DNA of 17,731 nucleotides from Pseudomonadota bacterium (lineage in GTDB: Bacteria > Pseudomonadota > Gammaproteobacteria > Steroidobacterales > Steroidobacteraceae): contig QGVD01000074.1 in the NCBI GenBank assembly GCA_003242685.1, forward strand, positions 1-17,731. Direction: 5' to 3'. A model generated the notes under the pieces. It was given only the letters and a program-made list of their open reading frames with translations, ran no database searches and had not been told where the DNA came from. Every line of letters begins with the position of its first letter. The first letter of the stretch is position 1. The translations under genes and the position numbers were made by a program. This document shows positions 7,465 to 14,778 of this stretch, piece after piece.

Positions 7465-7487
7465 TGATTCGAGCGCTGCTTCGTGTT

Positions 7488-8045
7488 TCAGCGCATCTTG
7501 CGGCGCAGAGAGAATCCCAGCGCGGCGAGACCCATGCCGATGAGGGCAAGGGAACCCGGCTCGGGAACGCTCGTCGTCGGCGGCCCGTCGAAGCGAGTGA
7601 CGTGGCTTATCTGAAAGTCCTTGCTCGGCAGATTCATCGCATCGCTGAGCAGATTCGAGTCGAACACGCCCCAGGCGAGATCGGCAAGGTTCTGGAAGAG
7701 TGCGATGCGCGTCGCATTCTTGATGAGAAAGTACTCCGGTGCCGGACCCGTGATCGCGAATGCGAACACCCCCGCCTGGTCCGTTTCGTAGTAGCTCACG
7801 TTGGTGTCCCTGATCTGATAGGTCACGGGGTCCACACCGAGCGAGCTGAGAACCGAGTTGACCCAGTTGGTTTCTGTGGTGGGACTGCTATTGCCCTGCT
7901 GCGCAGCTTCGGCAATGAAGATGTCGACGGAACCGACGTCGACGTTCATGTAAGGGCCGCTCGTGATGATCACCGCGTGGCCGGCCTGGGAAAGACTCAA
8001 TCCGAGGATCCCCGCCGCCAGTGCTGCTGCAATATGTCGTTTCAT
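7488..8045 (-). CDS. PEP-CTERM sorting domain protein 1
   Basis: A 185-residue exported protein. I chose ATG 8045 because a classical signal peptide starts there (M-K-R-H then an Ala/Leu-rich core, ending Q-A-G-H-A at residue 24). An upstream in-frame start at 8096 would add 17 polar residues before the signal. The C-terminus is a textbook PEP-CTERM signal: VPEP (160-163), a hydrophobic stretch (SLALIGMGLAALGFSL) and the basic tail RRKMR. In the known pathway this is recognised and cut by an exosortase at the inner membrane before delivery to the EPS matrix or cell surface. The central domain (e.g. A-P-E-Y-F-L-I-K-N-A, D-L-A-W-G-V-F) has no assigned function. It is divergent from prsK, with a candidate sigma54 promoter and PrsR-type box in the gap. 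Confidence 0.9.
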   Translation of the reverse strand: MKRHIAAALAAGILGLSLSQAGHAVIITSGPYMNVDVGSVDIFIAEAAQQGNSSPTTETNWVNSVLSSLGVDPVTYQIRDTNVSYYETDQAGVFAFAITGPAPEYFLIKNATRIALFQNLADLAWGVFDSNLLSDAMNLPSKDFQISHVTRFDGPPTTSVPEPGSLALIGMGLAALGFSLRRKMR

Positions 8046-8068
8046 GTCTTCGCTTTCGTTGGTTCGAT

Positions 8069-8086
8069 GATCGGACCGCTCCGATC
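8069..8086 (-). promoter_or_regulatory. Inverted repeat in the leader of PEP-CTERM gene 1
   Basis: GATCGGA (8069-8075), CCGC, TCCGATC (8080-8086) form a perfect 7-bp inverted repeat at or just after the transcription start predicted from the sigma54 site at 8093-8106. It could be an RNA hairpin at the 5' end of the mRNA or an operator. Confidence 0.35.
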
Positions 8087-8091
8087 GCTGC

Positions 8092-8107
8092 AGCACTTGA
8101 TAAGCCT
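8092..8107 (-). promoter_or_regulatory. Candidate sigma54 (-24/-12) promoter of PEP-CTERM gene 1
   Basis: On the - strand AAGGCTTATCAAGTGC has the invariant GG (8106-8105), 10-bp spacer and GC (8094-8093), but flanking bases fit TGGCACG-N4-TTGC only partly. It would give a leader of about 36 nt. This is the weakest of the three sigma54 sites in the window. Confidence 0.42.
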
Positions 8108-8114
8108 TGGTGTT

Positions 8115-8127
8115 TCAATGACTTACG
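8115..8127 (-). promoter_or_regulatory. Shared upstream box CGTAAGTCATTGA (candidate PrsR/PEP-CTERM box)
   Basis: On the - strand this 13-mer fits CGTAmGTnnTTGA, also found upstream of the genes at 12162 (-) and 16162 (+) in the same orientation to each gene. Here it is only 8 bp from the -24 GG, against 21 and 23 bp at the other two. Confidence 0.5.
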
Positions 8128-8261
8128 TGTTTGTCGCGCGGGGCGGCCTGCCTGGATCGTAAAGGAGTCCGACAGGGCCGCGGCGTTCGGTTGACGCAAG
8201 TCACACCCCGCGGGACGGCGCTGGTCTGCTTTCGGGAAAGACCACACAATCCGCGGCACCC

Positions 8262-10310
8262 ATGCTGAGTTATGTCCTCTGCGCGGCCACTTTCCTGGCT
8301 CTCCTCATCCTCACGTTCACGCGCTGGCGAGCGAGGTGCGCGGGCTCGGGAATCGCCGCCGTATTCGCTGCGCAGGTCGCATGGTCCGCTTTCATTCTGA
8401 TGGGGGAGGCGGGCGTCGCGGTCCCCCTGGGCCTCTTCCTCGCCATCGAGTATCTCCGTGGCCTGGCATGGGCGTACGTCCTCGCCAAGCTTCTTGCCCG
8501 GTCGGCGGATCCCGCTGTTGGACGGGGAGCGCTGAGAGTCCTGGCCGGCATCGCTGTCGCCGCGGTTCTGGCTTCCGCGGGTTCTCTGATCGCCGGAGGC
8601 AGCTCCTCCGCGCACTACTTCGCCAGTGCCTGGCTCTGGGGAGGTCTGACGATCTCCATCCTCGGACTGGTGCTCGTCGAGCAGGTCGCGCGCAACACGC
8701 GCAGGGGAGGCGAGTGGCGTCTCCGGTACGTCTGGCTCGCCGTCGGAGCGCTCTTCACTTTCGATCTGTGTCTGTATTCGATCTCGCTGCTCAAGGGTGC
8801 CATCGATCAGGCGTTGTGGACCGCCCGGGGTCCCGTCAATGCGCTGCTCGGCGTGCTGTTCGCGATCGGTCTGCAGCGTATCCAGGTGTGGCAGGCCGCC
8901 TCTCTCCTCTCGCCGCGGGTCGTCTTCTTCAACGCCGCGCTGCTCGCCTGCGCGGCTTACGTCCTCGCGATGGCTGCGGTGAGCTATCTGGTTCGCACGC
9001 TCGGCGGCACCTGGGGGGCGGTCGCGCAGACGGTCTTCCTGACCGGCGCGGCGCTGGTGCTCGTCGCCGCAGTGCTCTCCCACCAGGTTCGCGCCTGGGC
9101 ACGAGTCATGGTGGCGAAGTACATCTTTCCGTACCGCTACGACTACCGTGCGGAATGGCGCAAGCTCACCGAAGCGCTTTCGGCGACGACCGATGAGCCG
9201 ATCCACGAACGCGTGACCCACGCCATGAGCGCGTTGATCCACTGCGGTGCGGGCGGCCTGTGGCTGCGCGATGCGCACGGCACCTATGTCCCGGCGGGAG
9301 GAGATCTGGCGCCTCCCGATGGGCCCCAGGAATCGGGGGCGGCGGAGTTCCTCGAGTGGCTGCGCACCCGTGAGTGGATCTACGACCTCGAGGAGCTGCG
9401 AGGCGGGAGGAACAGAGGCGGAGCACCTCTGCCGCCGGCATGGCTCCTCGACGATCAGCGTTTCTCGTTCATCGTGCCGCTGGTGTGCGGTGAGTCGCTC
9501 GTCGGCTTCGTGGTTCTCGGTCAGCCGCTCGTCGCGATCCGGCTCACCTGGGAGGAGATCGATCTGCTGCGGGCGGCGGGGCGCCAGGTCGCGAGTCACC
9601 TTGCCTTCGAGCAGGCGGCGAAGCGGCTCGCGGAAGCCCAGCAGTTCGAGGCGGTGAACCGTCTCACGACGGTGCTCATGCACGATCTGCGGCATCTCAT
9701 CGCGCAGCAGGCGCTCGTCGTTCAGAACGCGGCCAGGCATCGTCACAATCCCGAGTTCATCGACGACGCCATTCTGACGATCGACAGCTCGGTCAAACGG
9801 ATGACGCGGCTGATGGAGGATCTGCGCAGCGGCGTGCTGACCGAGCAGGCCCGCCGCGTGGAGCTCGGCGAGCTGTGCGCGGAGCTCGTACGGCGTACCG
9901 CGACGCGCCGGCCTGCGCCGCGACTCGACGTCAGAGATCGCGAGATCGAGGTCATCCTCGACCGGGATCGCCTGCTCGACGTGCTCGAGCACGTCGTGCG
10001 CAACGCGCAGGACGCGACGCCGGAGGACGGAACGGTGTCGGTCATCGTGCGACGCGCGGCGCAGCACGCCGTGATCGAAGTGGCGGATACTGGCATCGGA
10101 ATGGACGCCGAGTTCATTCGTACGCGTCTGTTCCGCCCGTTCGATACCACGAAAGGGAAGGAAGGGATGGGAATCGGTGCATACGAAGCGCGGGAATTCG
10201 TCCGCAAGTGCGGCGGCAGCGTGGACGTCGAGAGCGCGCCGGGCAGGGGAACGCGGTTCATCATCAGGCTGCCCGTCGCGCCGCCTCTGAGTGCCGGCCA
10301 TGTCGCGTAA
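8262..10310 (+). CDS. prsK: PEP-CTERM system sensor histidine kinase PrsK
   Basis: A 682-residue membrane sensor kinase. The N-terminal ~280 residues hold about eight hydrophobic segments, with no large periplasmic loop. A GAF-like domain spans about 300-450 (HERVTHAMSAL, then FIVPLVCGESLVGFVVLG at about 403-420). The dimerisation/phosphoacceptor helix has VLMHDLRH with His474 as the likely phosphorylated residue. The ATPase domain has an N box with N581/D584 (NAQDATPEDG), G1 DTGIGM (609-614), an F box (LFRPFDTTKG) and G2 GMGIGAYEAREFV. The architecture matches the PrsK family that pairs with PrsR in exosortase-A/PEP-CTERM genomes. It overlaps prsR by 11 bp, so they form an operon. No good ribosome binding site precedes ATG 8262. 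The signal sensed is unknown. Confidence 0.92.
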   Translation: MLSYVLCAATFLALLILTFTRWRARCAGSGIAAVFAAQVAWSAFILMGEAGVAVPLGLFLAIEYLRGLAWAYVLAKLLARSADPAVGRGALRVLAGIAVAAVLASAGSLIAGGSSSAHYFASAWLWGGLTISILGLVLVEQVARNTRRGGEWRLRYVWLAVGALFTFDLCLYSISLLKGAIDQALWTARGPVNALLGVLFAIGLQRIQVWQAASLLSPRVVFFNAALLACAAYVLAMAAVSYLVRTLGGTWGAVAQTVFLTGAALVLVAAVLSHQVRAWARVMVAKYIFPYRYDYRAEWRKLTEALSATTDEPIHERVTHAMSALIHCGAGGLWLRDAHGTYVPAGGDLAPPDGPQESGAAEFLEWLRTREWIYDLEELRGGRNRGGAPLPPAWLLDDQRFSFIVPLVCGESLVGFVVLGQPLVAIRLTWEEIDLLRAAGRQVASHLAFEQAAKRLAEAQQFEAVNRLTTVLMHDLRHLIAQQALVVQNAARHRHNPEFIDDAILTIDSSVKRMTRLMEDLRSGVLTEQARRVELGELCAELVRRTATRRPAPRLDVRDREIEVILDRDRLLDVLEHVVRNAQDATPEDGTVSVIVRRAAQHAVIEVADTGIGMDAEFIRTRLFRPFDTTKGKEGMGIGAYEAREFVRKCGGSVDVESAPGRGTRFIIRLPVAPPLSAGHVA

Positions 10311-11493
10311 GCTGCTCGTCGTCGAGGACGATCCGGGACTGCAGCGCCAGCTCAAGTGGGCGTTCGAGGGCTTCGAGGTCATCTGCGTGGGTACGCGCGA
10401 AGCGGCTCTCGAGGCCGTCGAGCGTCACTCGCCCGCCGTCGTGCTGCAGGATCTCGGTCTGCCTCCCGATCCGAACGGCGTCGAGGAAGGTTTCGCGACA
10501 CTCGCCGCGACGCTGCGCATCGCGCCGCGGACCAAGGTGATCGTGGTCACCGGACGCGAGGGGCGTGAGCACGCCCTGCGGGCGATCGCGATGGGCGCCT
10601 ACGACTTCTGTCAGAAGCCGGTCGACACCGAGCTGCTGTCGATGATCATCGAGCGCGCGGTCCACATCCACGAGATAGAGACCGAGCTGCAGCGGCTCAC
10701 CGAAGCGAAGTCGAAATCGGGTCTTGACGGTGTGATCGCAGGCAGCCCCGCGATGCTCAGGGTGTGCCGCATGATCGAGCGGCTCGCGCCGACGGAAGTC
10801 ACGGTGCTGCTCCTCGGCGAGAGCGGAACCGGGAAGGAGCGGCTGGCGTCCGCACTGCATGCGCTCAGCCCGCGCGCGGGTAAGCCGATGGTGGCGATCA
10901 ACTGTGCCGCCATTCCCGAGACGCTGCTCGAGAGCGAGCTCTTCGGCTACGAAAAGGGCGCCTTCACTGGCGCGGTGAAACAGACGATCGGCAAGATCGA
11001 GAGCGCGAACGGCGGTACGCTGTTCCTTGACGAGATCGGCGACATGCCGCTCGCCCTGCAGGCCAAGATGCTGCGCTTCCTGCAGGAGCGCGTCATCGAG
11101 CGCATCGGCGGCAGGCAGCCGATCCCGGTCGATGTGCGGGTTATCGCCGCGACGAACCGCAATCTCGAGGCGGAGATCGAGCGCGGAAACTTCCGCATGG
11201 ACCTCTACTACCGCATCAGCGAAGTGACGGTCACCATTCCGCCGCTGCGCGAGAGGGAAGGGGATGCGGTGCTCATCGCGACCTACCTGCTGCAGCAGGC
11301 GTGCACCCGCAATGCGCGGCCGCCGCTCCGGTTCTCGGAGGATGCCGTTCGAGCCATCGAGGCCTACGCGTGGCCCGGGAACGTCCGGGAGCTCGAGAAT
11401 CGCGTGAATCGCGCGGTGATCATGGCGGAAGGCAAGCTCGTGACGAGCGCGGATCTGGGGCTCGCCTCCAGCGTGGATGCAAGCAGGGCTTGA
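10300..11493 (+). CDS. prsR: PrsR-type sigma54-dependent response regulator, lacking the C-terminal DNA-binding domain
   Basis: A 397-residue NtrC-class response regulator. The receiver domain (about 1-120) has the acidic pair E9-D10-D11, phosphoacceptor Asp51 (LQDLGLP) and Lys106 (QKPVD). The AAA+ domain (about 145-380) has Walker A GESGTGKE (173-180), the sigma54-contacting GAFTGA loop (220-225), Walker B LFLDEIG (241-247), FRMDLYYRIS with the arginine-finger region (298-307), and WPGNVRELENRVNRAV (358-373). The frame ends soon after VTSADLGLASSVDASRA. Family members normally carry another ~50 residues with a Fis-type helix-turn-helix; no such segment is visible downstream in any frame before the terminator at 11514. 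I chose ATG 10300 (overlapping the prsK stop) over the in-frame GTG 10291. It can probably activate sigma54 RNA polymerase, but how it finds DNA is unclear. Confidence 0.9.
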   Translation: MSRKLLVVEDDPGLQRQLKWAFEGFEVICVGTREAALEAVERHSPAVVLQDLGLPPDPNGVEEGFATLAATLRIAPRTKVIVVTGREGREHALRAIAMGAYDFCQKPVDTELLSMIIERAVHIHEIETELQRLTEAKSKSGLDGVIAGSPAMLRVCRMIERLAPTEVTVLLLGESGTGKERLASALHALSPRAGKPMVAINCAAIPETLLESELFGYEKGAFTGAVKQTIGKIESANGGTLFLDEIGDMPLALQAKMLRFLQERVIERIGGRQPIPVDVRVIAATNRNLEAEIERGNFRMDLYYRISEVTVTIPPLREREGDAVLIATYLLQQACTRNARPPLRFSEDAVRAIEAYAWPGNVRELENRVNRAVIMAEGKLVTSADLGLASSVDASRA

Positions 11494-11513
11494 ACGAAAA
11501 GCACCCTGGAAGA

Positions 11514-11549
11514 AATGGCCCCTTCGAGCTCGCGCCCGAAGGGGCCATT
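11514..11549. terminator. Hairpin terminator between prsR and PEP-CTERM gene 2
   Basis: AATGGCCCCTTCG (11514-11526) and CGAAGGGGCCATT (11537-11549) form a perfect 13-bp stem with a 10-nt loop. On the - strand the stem continues into TTTCTTCC, a modest U-rich tail, so it best serves the PEP-CTERM gene at 11584. It starts 20 bp after the prsR stop and may also end that transcript. Confidence 0.7.
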
Positions 11550-11583
11550 CGACTTACGAAGTCACTTTCGAAGGCCGGGGTCG

Positions 11584-12162
11584 TCAGACTGGCGAAATGC
11601 GACGGCGGCGGGTTGCGAGACCGGCGGCAGCGAGGCCGAGGCCGAACAGCGCGAACGTCGCGGGTTCAACGACCCCCACCACATTCTTGAGGCCGTTGAC
11701 GGTGAGGTAGGAGTTACCCACCCAGAAATCGCCCTTGAGGGCCGTCACCGTCACCGTGAGGAGACCGAGCGCGTTGAGCTCGAGCAGGCTGCCGATCGCC
11801 CAGCCACCCAGGTCATCTCCGGAGATCTCGAAGTAGGACGGTCCGGACGACTCCGGAAGCGCGAGAGGCAACCAGATGAGTGCCTCCTCGTCACCCGCGT
11901 CGCCGTCGTCGTAGATCTGGATGCCCAGCGTGAAGCTCTCTGCGATGTCGTGGAAGGGGGTGAAGCCACTGTCCGTGATGTCGTGCGTCCAGGTGTGGCT
12001 GCCCGGAATCCCGTACCAGAGCTGGTCGAAGAGACTCGATGAGAGCTTCTGCTGCTGGGTAACGACATCGGTCCAGGTCGCGCTCACGTATGCGGCGTGA
12101 GCTCCCGTCGACGCAGCCCAGAGCACCAGAGCCCCAAGCACTACCGTCAGTCTGTTCCTCAT
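11584..12162 (-). CDS. PEP-CTERM-like sorting domain protein 2 (variant motif)
   Basis: A 192-residue exported protein. ATG 12162 is chosen because a signal peptide begins there (M-R-N-R, hydrophobic core to W-A-A-S-T-G-A-H-A, cut near residue 23). An upstream in-frame start at 12246 would overlap the sigma54 promoter. The C-terminus has the PEP-CTERM layout: a short motif, hydrophobic helix (FALFGLGLAAAGLA) and basic cluster RRRR (185-188). The motif reads V-V-E-P-A (164-168), so the first proline of P-E-P is replaced by Val. The mature domain is rich in W, D, S and aromatics (e.g. SHTWTHDITDSGFTPFHDI) and has no assigned fold. It is preceded by a near-consensus sigma54 promoter and the CGTAmGTnnTTGA box, so PrsK-PrsR control is the obvious hypothesis. 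It is convergent with prsR. Confidence 0.87.
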   Translation of the reverse strand: MRNRLTVVLGALVLWAASTGAHAAYVSATWTDVVTQQQKLSSSLFDQLWYGIPGSHTWTHDITDSGFTPFHDIAESFTLGIQIYDDGDAGDEEALIWLPLALPESSGPSYFEISGDDLGGWAIGSLLELNALGLLTVTVTALKGDFWVGNSYLTVNGLKNVVGVVEPATFALFGLGLAAAGLATRRRRISPV

Positions 12163-12222
12163 TGCTCCATGCCTCTGTTGTGGTTCTGGACCGGGGCGAA
12201 CGGCCTCCGGCAGCGCTGTCTG

Positions 12223-12238
12223 AGCAATAGCCGTGCCA
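12223..12238 (-). promoter_or_regulatory. Sigma54 (-24/-12) promoter of PEP-CTERM gene 2
   Basis: On the - strand TGGCACGGCTATTGCT matches the sigma54 consensus TGGCACG-N4-TTGCW at every defined position. The predicted start is near 12212, leaving a leader of about 50 nt to ATG 12162. This is the best regulatory match in the window. Confidence 0.88.
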
Positions 12239-12258
12239 GCGGGCAAATCCTTGCAAAA

Positions 12259-12271
12259 TCAAGAACGTACG
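12259..12271 (-). promoter_or_regulatory. Shared upstream box CGTACGTTCTTGA (candidate PrsR box)
   Basis: On the - strand this 13-mer differs at only one defined position from the CGTAAGTnnTTGA shared by the boxes at 8115 and 16061. It ends 21 bp upstream of the -24 GG, close to the 23 bp seen at 16061. Confidence 0.5.
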
Positions 12272-12343
12272 CGTTTCCGCTGGCCGGGTGACACGGGTAG
12301 CTGTAAAGACGGCCGACAGGTTGAAGAGCGAGGCAGGAGGAGG

Positions 12344-12418
12344 TGGTGGGCGGTACTGGGATTGAACCAGTGACCCCTGCCGTGTGAAAGCAGTGCTCTA
12401 CCGCTGAGCTAACCGCCC
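12344..12418 (-). tRNA. tRNA-Val (anticodon CAC)
   Basis: The - strand folds as a complete 75-nt tRNA. The acceptor stem GGGCGGT pairs with ACCGCCC, the D arm is GCTCAGCGGTAGAGC, the anticodon arm is CTGCT-TTCACAC-GGCAG with CAC in the anticodon position, and the T arm is CTGGTTCAATCCCAG. An encoded CCA end lies at 12346-12344. CAC reads GUG valine codons. It is divergent from gltX; I see no attachment-site repeat or mobile gene next to it. Confidence 0.95.
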
Positions 12419-12435
12419 ATCCAGAGAGGGGCGCA

Positions 12436-12464
12436 AGTCTACGGCCCGCTTTCCGTCGACGCAA
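12436..12464 (-). promoter_or_regulatory. tRNA-Val promoter
   Basis: On the - strand TTGCGT (12464-12459), a 17-bp spacer and TAGACT (12441-12436) precede the tRNA by 17 bp. The bases after the -10 are GC-rich (TGCGCCCC), as is usual for stable-RNA promoters. Confidence 0.6.
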
Positions 12465-12541
12465 TCCGTTGACTCCCAAGGCGGAGCCCCGACACCCCTG
12501 CTACCATTGCCCGCCCTCGATTCGACCCCGGAGAGCCGCTG

Positions 12542-13951
12542 ATGACCGTCGTTACCCGCTTCGCCCCCAGCCCCACCGGAATGCTGCACGTCGGGGGCGT
12601 GCGTACGGCGCTCTACAGCTGGCTGTATGCCCGGCGCATGGGCGGCAGATTCATCCTGAGAATCGAGGACACCGACCGGGAGCGGTCGACGCAGGAAGCC
12701 GTCCGCGTGATTCTCGACGGCATGCGCTGGCTCGGGCTCGACCATGACGAAGGCCCGTACTACCAGTCCGAACGCTTCGGGCGCTACAGGGAGGTCCTCG
12801 AGCGGATGCTGGCCGAGGGGACGGCTTACCGGTGCTATTGCACGAAGGAAGAGCTCGAGGCGATGCGGGCGCAGCAGCTCGCCCGCAAGGAGAAGCCTCG
12901 CTACAGCGGGGCGTGCCGGGACCGGACCGAGCCTCGCCCGGGCGTCGAGCCCGTCATCCGCTTCCGCAATCCTCAGGAAGGTACCGTCGTCGTGGACGAT
13001 CTCGTCCACGGTCAGGTCGTATTCCAGAACGCCGAGCTGGACGATCTCATCATCGCGCGCTCGGACGGCACGCCCACCTACAACTTCTGCGTGGTCGTGG
13101 ACGACATGGACATGGGCGTCACGCACGTGATCCGCGGTGATGACCACCTCAACAACACGCCGCGGCAGATGAACATGCTGCGCGCCCTCGGTGCGACGCC
13201 TCCGGCGTACGCGCACGTGCCGATGATTCTCGGACCGGATGGCACGAAGCTGTCGAAGCGGCACGGTGCGGTGAGCGTTCTGCAGTACCAGGAAGAAGGA
13301 TTCCTGCCCGACGCGCTGCTCAACTACCTCGTGCGCCTCGGATGGTCGCATGGCGATCAGGAGCTCTTCACGCGCGAGGAAATGATCGCGGCCTTCGATA
13401 TCCGCGACGTGAACAAGGCTGCCTCGACGTTCAATCCGGAGAAGCTGCTGTGGCTGAACCAGCAGCACATGATGCGCATGGAGCCGGCACGGATCGTGCC
13501 GCATCTGCGCTATCAGCTCGAGAGGCTCGGGATCGACACCGACGACACGGAACTGCTCCAGGGCGTGATCGTCGCCCAGCGCGAGCGCACCAGGACGCTG
13601 AAGGAGATGGCGGAGAAGAGCCGCTACTTCTTCGTGGACGAGATCGATCTCGATCCGAAGGCTGCCGCAAAGCATCTCACGCGCGAGACCGCGCCGGTTC
13701 TCGAGCAGGTTCAGGCGCGGCTCGAGAGGCTCGCGCAATGGACCGCTTCCGCGATCCACGACGAGTTGAGCGCGCTCGCGGAGCAGCTCGGCGTCGGACT
13801 CGGGAAAGTCGCGCAACCGCTGCGCGTCGCGGTCAGCGGCGGCACCGTGTCACCCCCGATCGATCAGACCGTGGCGCTGCTCGGGCGTGACCGAACGCTC
13901 GCTCGCCTCGAGCGGGCGCTTCAGACCGCTCGTTCGAACGGCGCGTCCTGA
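12542..13951 (+). CDS. gltX: Glutamyl-tRNA synthetase
   Basis: A 469-residue cytoplasmic class I aminoacyl-tRNA synthetase that charges tRNA-Glu, of typical family length. The N-terminus has TRFAPSPTG followed by the HIGH-type motif HVGG (16-19), then RIEDTDRERS. The insertion after LAEGTAYRCYCTKEE carries the Cys-x-Cys and a later Cys (Y-S-G-A-C) of the zinc-binding region found in many GluRS. VIRGDDHLNNTPRQ and the KMSKS-type loop KLSKR (236-240) complete the catalytic site, and the C-terminal part is the helical anticodon-binding domain. ATG 12542 follows GGAGAG in the preceding 12-17 bases. It is a housekeeping gene with no visible functional link to the EPS genes around it. Confidence 0.97.
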   Translation: MTVVTRFAPSPTGMLHVGGVRTALYSWLYARRMGGRFILRIEDTDRERSTQEAVRVILDGMRWLGLDHDEGPYYQSERFGRYREVLERMLAEGTAYRCYCTKEELEAMRAQQLARKEKPRYSGACRDRTEPRPGVEPVIRFRNPQEGTVVVDDLVHGQVVFQNAELDDLIIARSDGTPTYNFCVVVDDMDMGVTHVIRGDDHLNNTPRQMNMLRALGATPPAYAHVPMILGPDGTKLSKRHGAVSVLQYQEEGFLPDALLNYLVRLGWSHGDQELFTREEMIAAFDIRDVNKAASTFNPEKLLWLNQQHMMRMEPARIVPHLRYQLERLGIDTDDTELLQGVIVAQRERTRTLKEMAEKSRYFFVDEIDLDPKAAAKHLTRETAPVLEQVQARLERLAQWTASAIHDELSALAEQLGVGLGKVAQPLRVAVSGGTVSPPIDQTVALLGRDRTLARLERALQTARSNGAS

Positions 13952-13969
13952 AGATCCCGCGCCGGGGCG

Positions 13970-14662
13970 TCAGTTCACGGTCGCGCTGACGGGATTCGAG
14001 GGCAGACTCTCGACGCCGGCGCTGTTATAGGACTTGATCGCAAAGTACCAGGTCGCCGGCGACAGGTTCTGCACGACGTACGACGTGAGCCCGGGATTCG
14101 CGACGTCGATGACCTGGGTGAGCGAGGACGGACTCTTCCCGTACAGAATCCTGTACCCGGCGAGATTCGTGAGCGCGCTGCCGTCCGTGTTCTGGGTGGG
14201 CGGCGTCCAGTCCAGAGTGACGGAGCCGGTTGCAATCTGATCCACCGTGATGGAGAACGCGGCGAGAGACGCGCTCGCCAGCCCATCGCTCACCGTGATC
14301 ACGATGCCCGAGGTCGTTCCGACATCGCCTGCCTGGGGAGTGCCCGTGAGCCTGCCGCTCTTCTCATCGAAGCTCGCCCAGGACGGTTTGTTCTGAATCG
14401 TGAAGGTCAGTGAGTCGCCGTCCGGATCGTTCGCGGCGGGCTTGAAGCTGTACGCCTGTCCCACGACGACGGACTTCTGGGGAGTGCCCGAAATCGTGGG
14501 CGGACGGTTGCCGGTCTGGGAAGAAGGAGGCGGCTGCTGCACAGGGGCCGTGGGCGAATCCGCCTCCGACGAATCCCCGCCTCCGCAGGCGACCAGCGTC
14601 GACGCTGCGAGAAGGGCAAGCAGACCGTTGGCGCCATTCAACCGACGAATCGCATCGGACAC
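13970..14662 (-). CDS. Lipoprotein with one Ig-like module and a C-terminal FN3 domain (paralogue of 5417-7009)
   Basis: A 230-residue predicted lipoprotein. Start GTG 14662 is chosen because GGAGG lies 6 nt upstream and the riboswitch-to-start distance (116 nt) then matches the paralogue (115 nt); an in-frame GTG at 14695 is poorer. The signal peptide ends in lipobox L-V-A-C with Cys26. A Pro/Ser/Gln linker is followed by one Ig-like module (about 53-141: PPTISGTP, DPDGDSLTF, WASFDEKSGRLTG, ITVSDG) and an FN3 domain (about 145-230). The FN3 domain is very close to that of the larger paralogue (shared IATGSVTL, NTDGS, LTNLAGYRI, NPGLTSYV, NLSP, TWYFAI, SNPVSATV). It is probably a surface or matrix-contact protein under cyclic-di-GMP control. 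It is convergent with gltX, 18 bp away. Confidence 0.88.
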   Translation of the reverse strand: MSDAIRRLNGANGLLALLAASTLVACGGGDSSEADSPTAPVQQPPPSSQTGNRPPTISGTPQKSVVVGQAYSFKPAANDPDGDSLTFTIQNKPSWASFDEKSGRLTGTPQAGDVGTTSGIVITVSDGLASASLAAFSITVDQIATGSVTLDWTPPTQNTDGSALTNLAGYRILYGKSPSSLTQVIDVANPGLTSYVVQNLSPATWYFAIKSYNSAGVESLPSNPVSATVN

Positions 14663-14778
14663 TCTGGACCTCCACAGTGCTTGACACACGAACACAGGGA
14701 CCCGACGCGTCCGAACAGCGTGGTCGGTGACCGGTTACATCGGACGGACGCCACAGGTCGGTTCTTCCTCCCGCGGCG

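Noticed and set aside
8115..10382. A 755-residue open frame on the - strand across prsK
   Set aside because: It is antisense to a clear histidine kinase; composition is Arg/Asp/Glu/Gln-rich with no recognisable domain.
11546..11558. A further CGTAAGT-like sequence on the - strand next to the prsR terminator
   Set aside because: It reads CGTAAGTCGAATG and lacks the TTGA half. It lies at the 3' ends of two convergent genes, with no promoter downstream.
12344..12418. tRNA-Val as an integration site for a mobile element
   Set aside because: No integrase, no repeated tRNA 3' end and no change in gene style are visible around it.
12398..13816. A 472-residue open frame on the - strand across gltX
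   Set aside because: It is the antisense shadow of glutamyl-tRNA synthetase.
14693..14695. GTG 14695 as the start of the short Ig/FN3 lipoprotein
   Set aside because: It has a poor ribosome binding site and would place a polar extension before the lipoprotein signal. GTG 14662 has GGAGG at 6 nt and matches the leader length of the paralogue.
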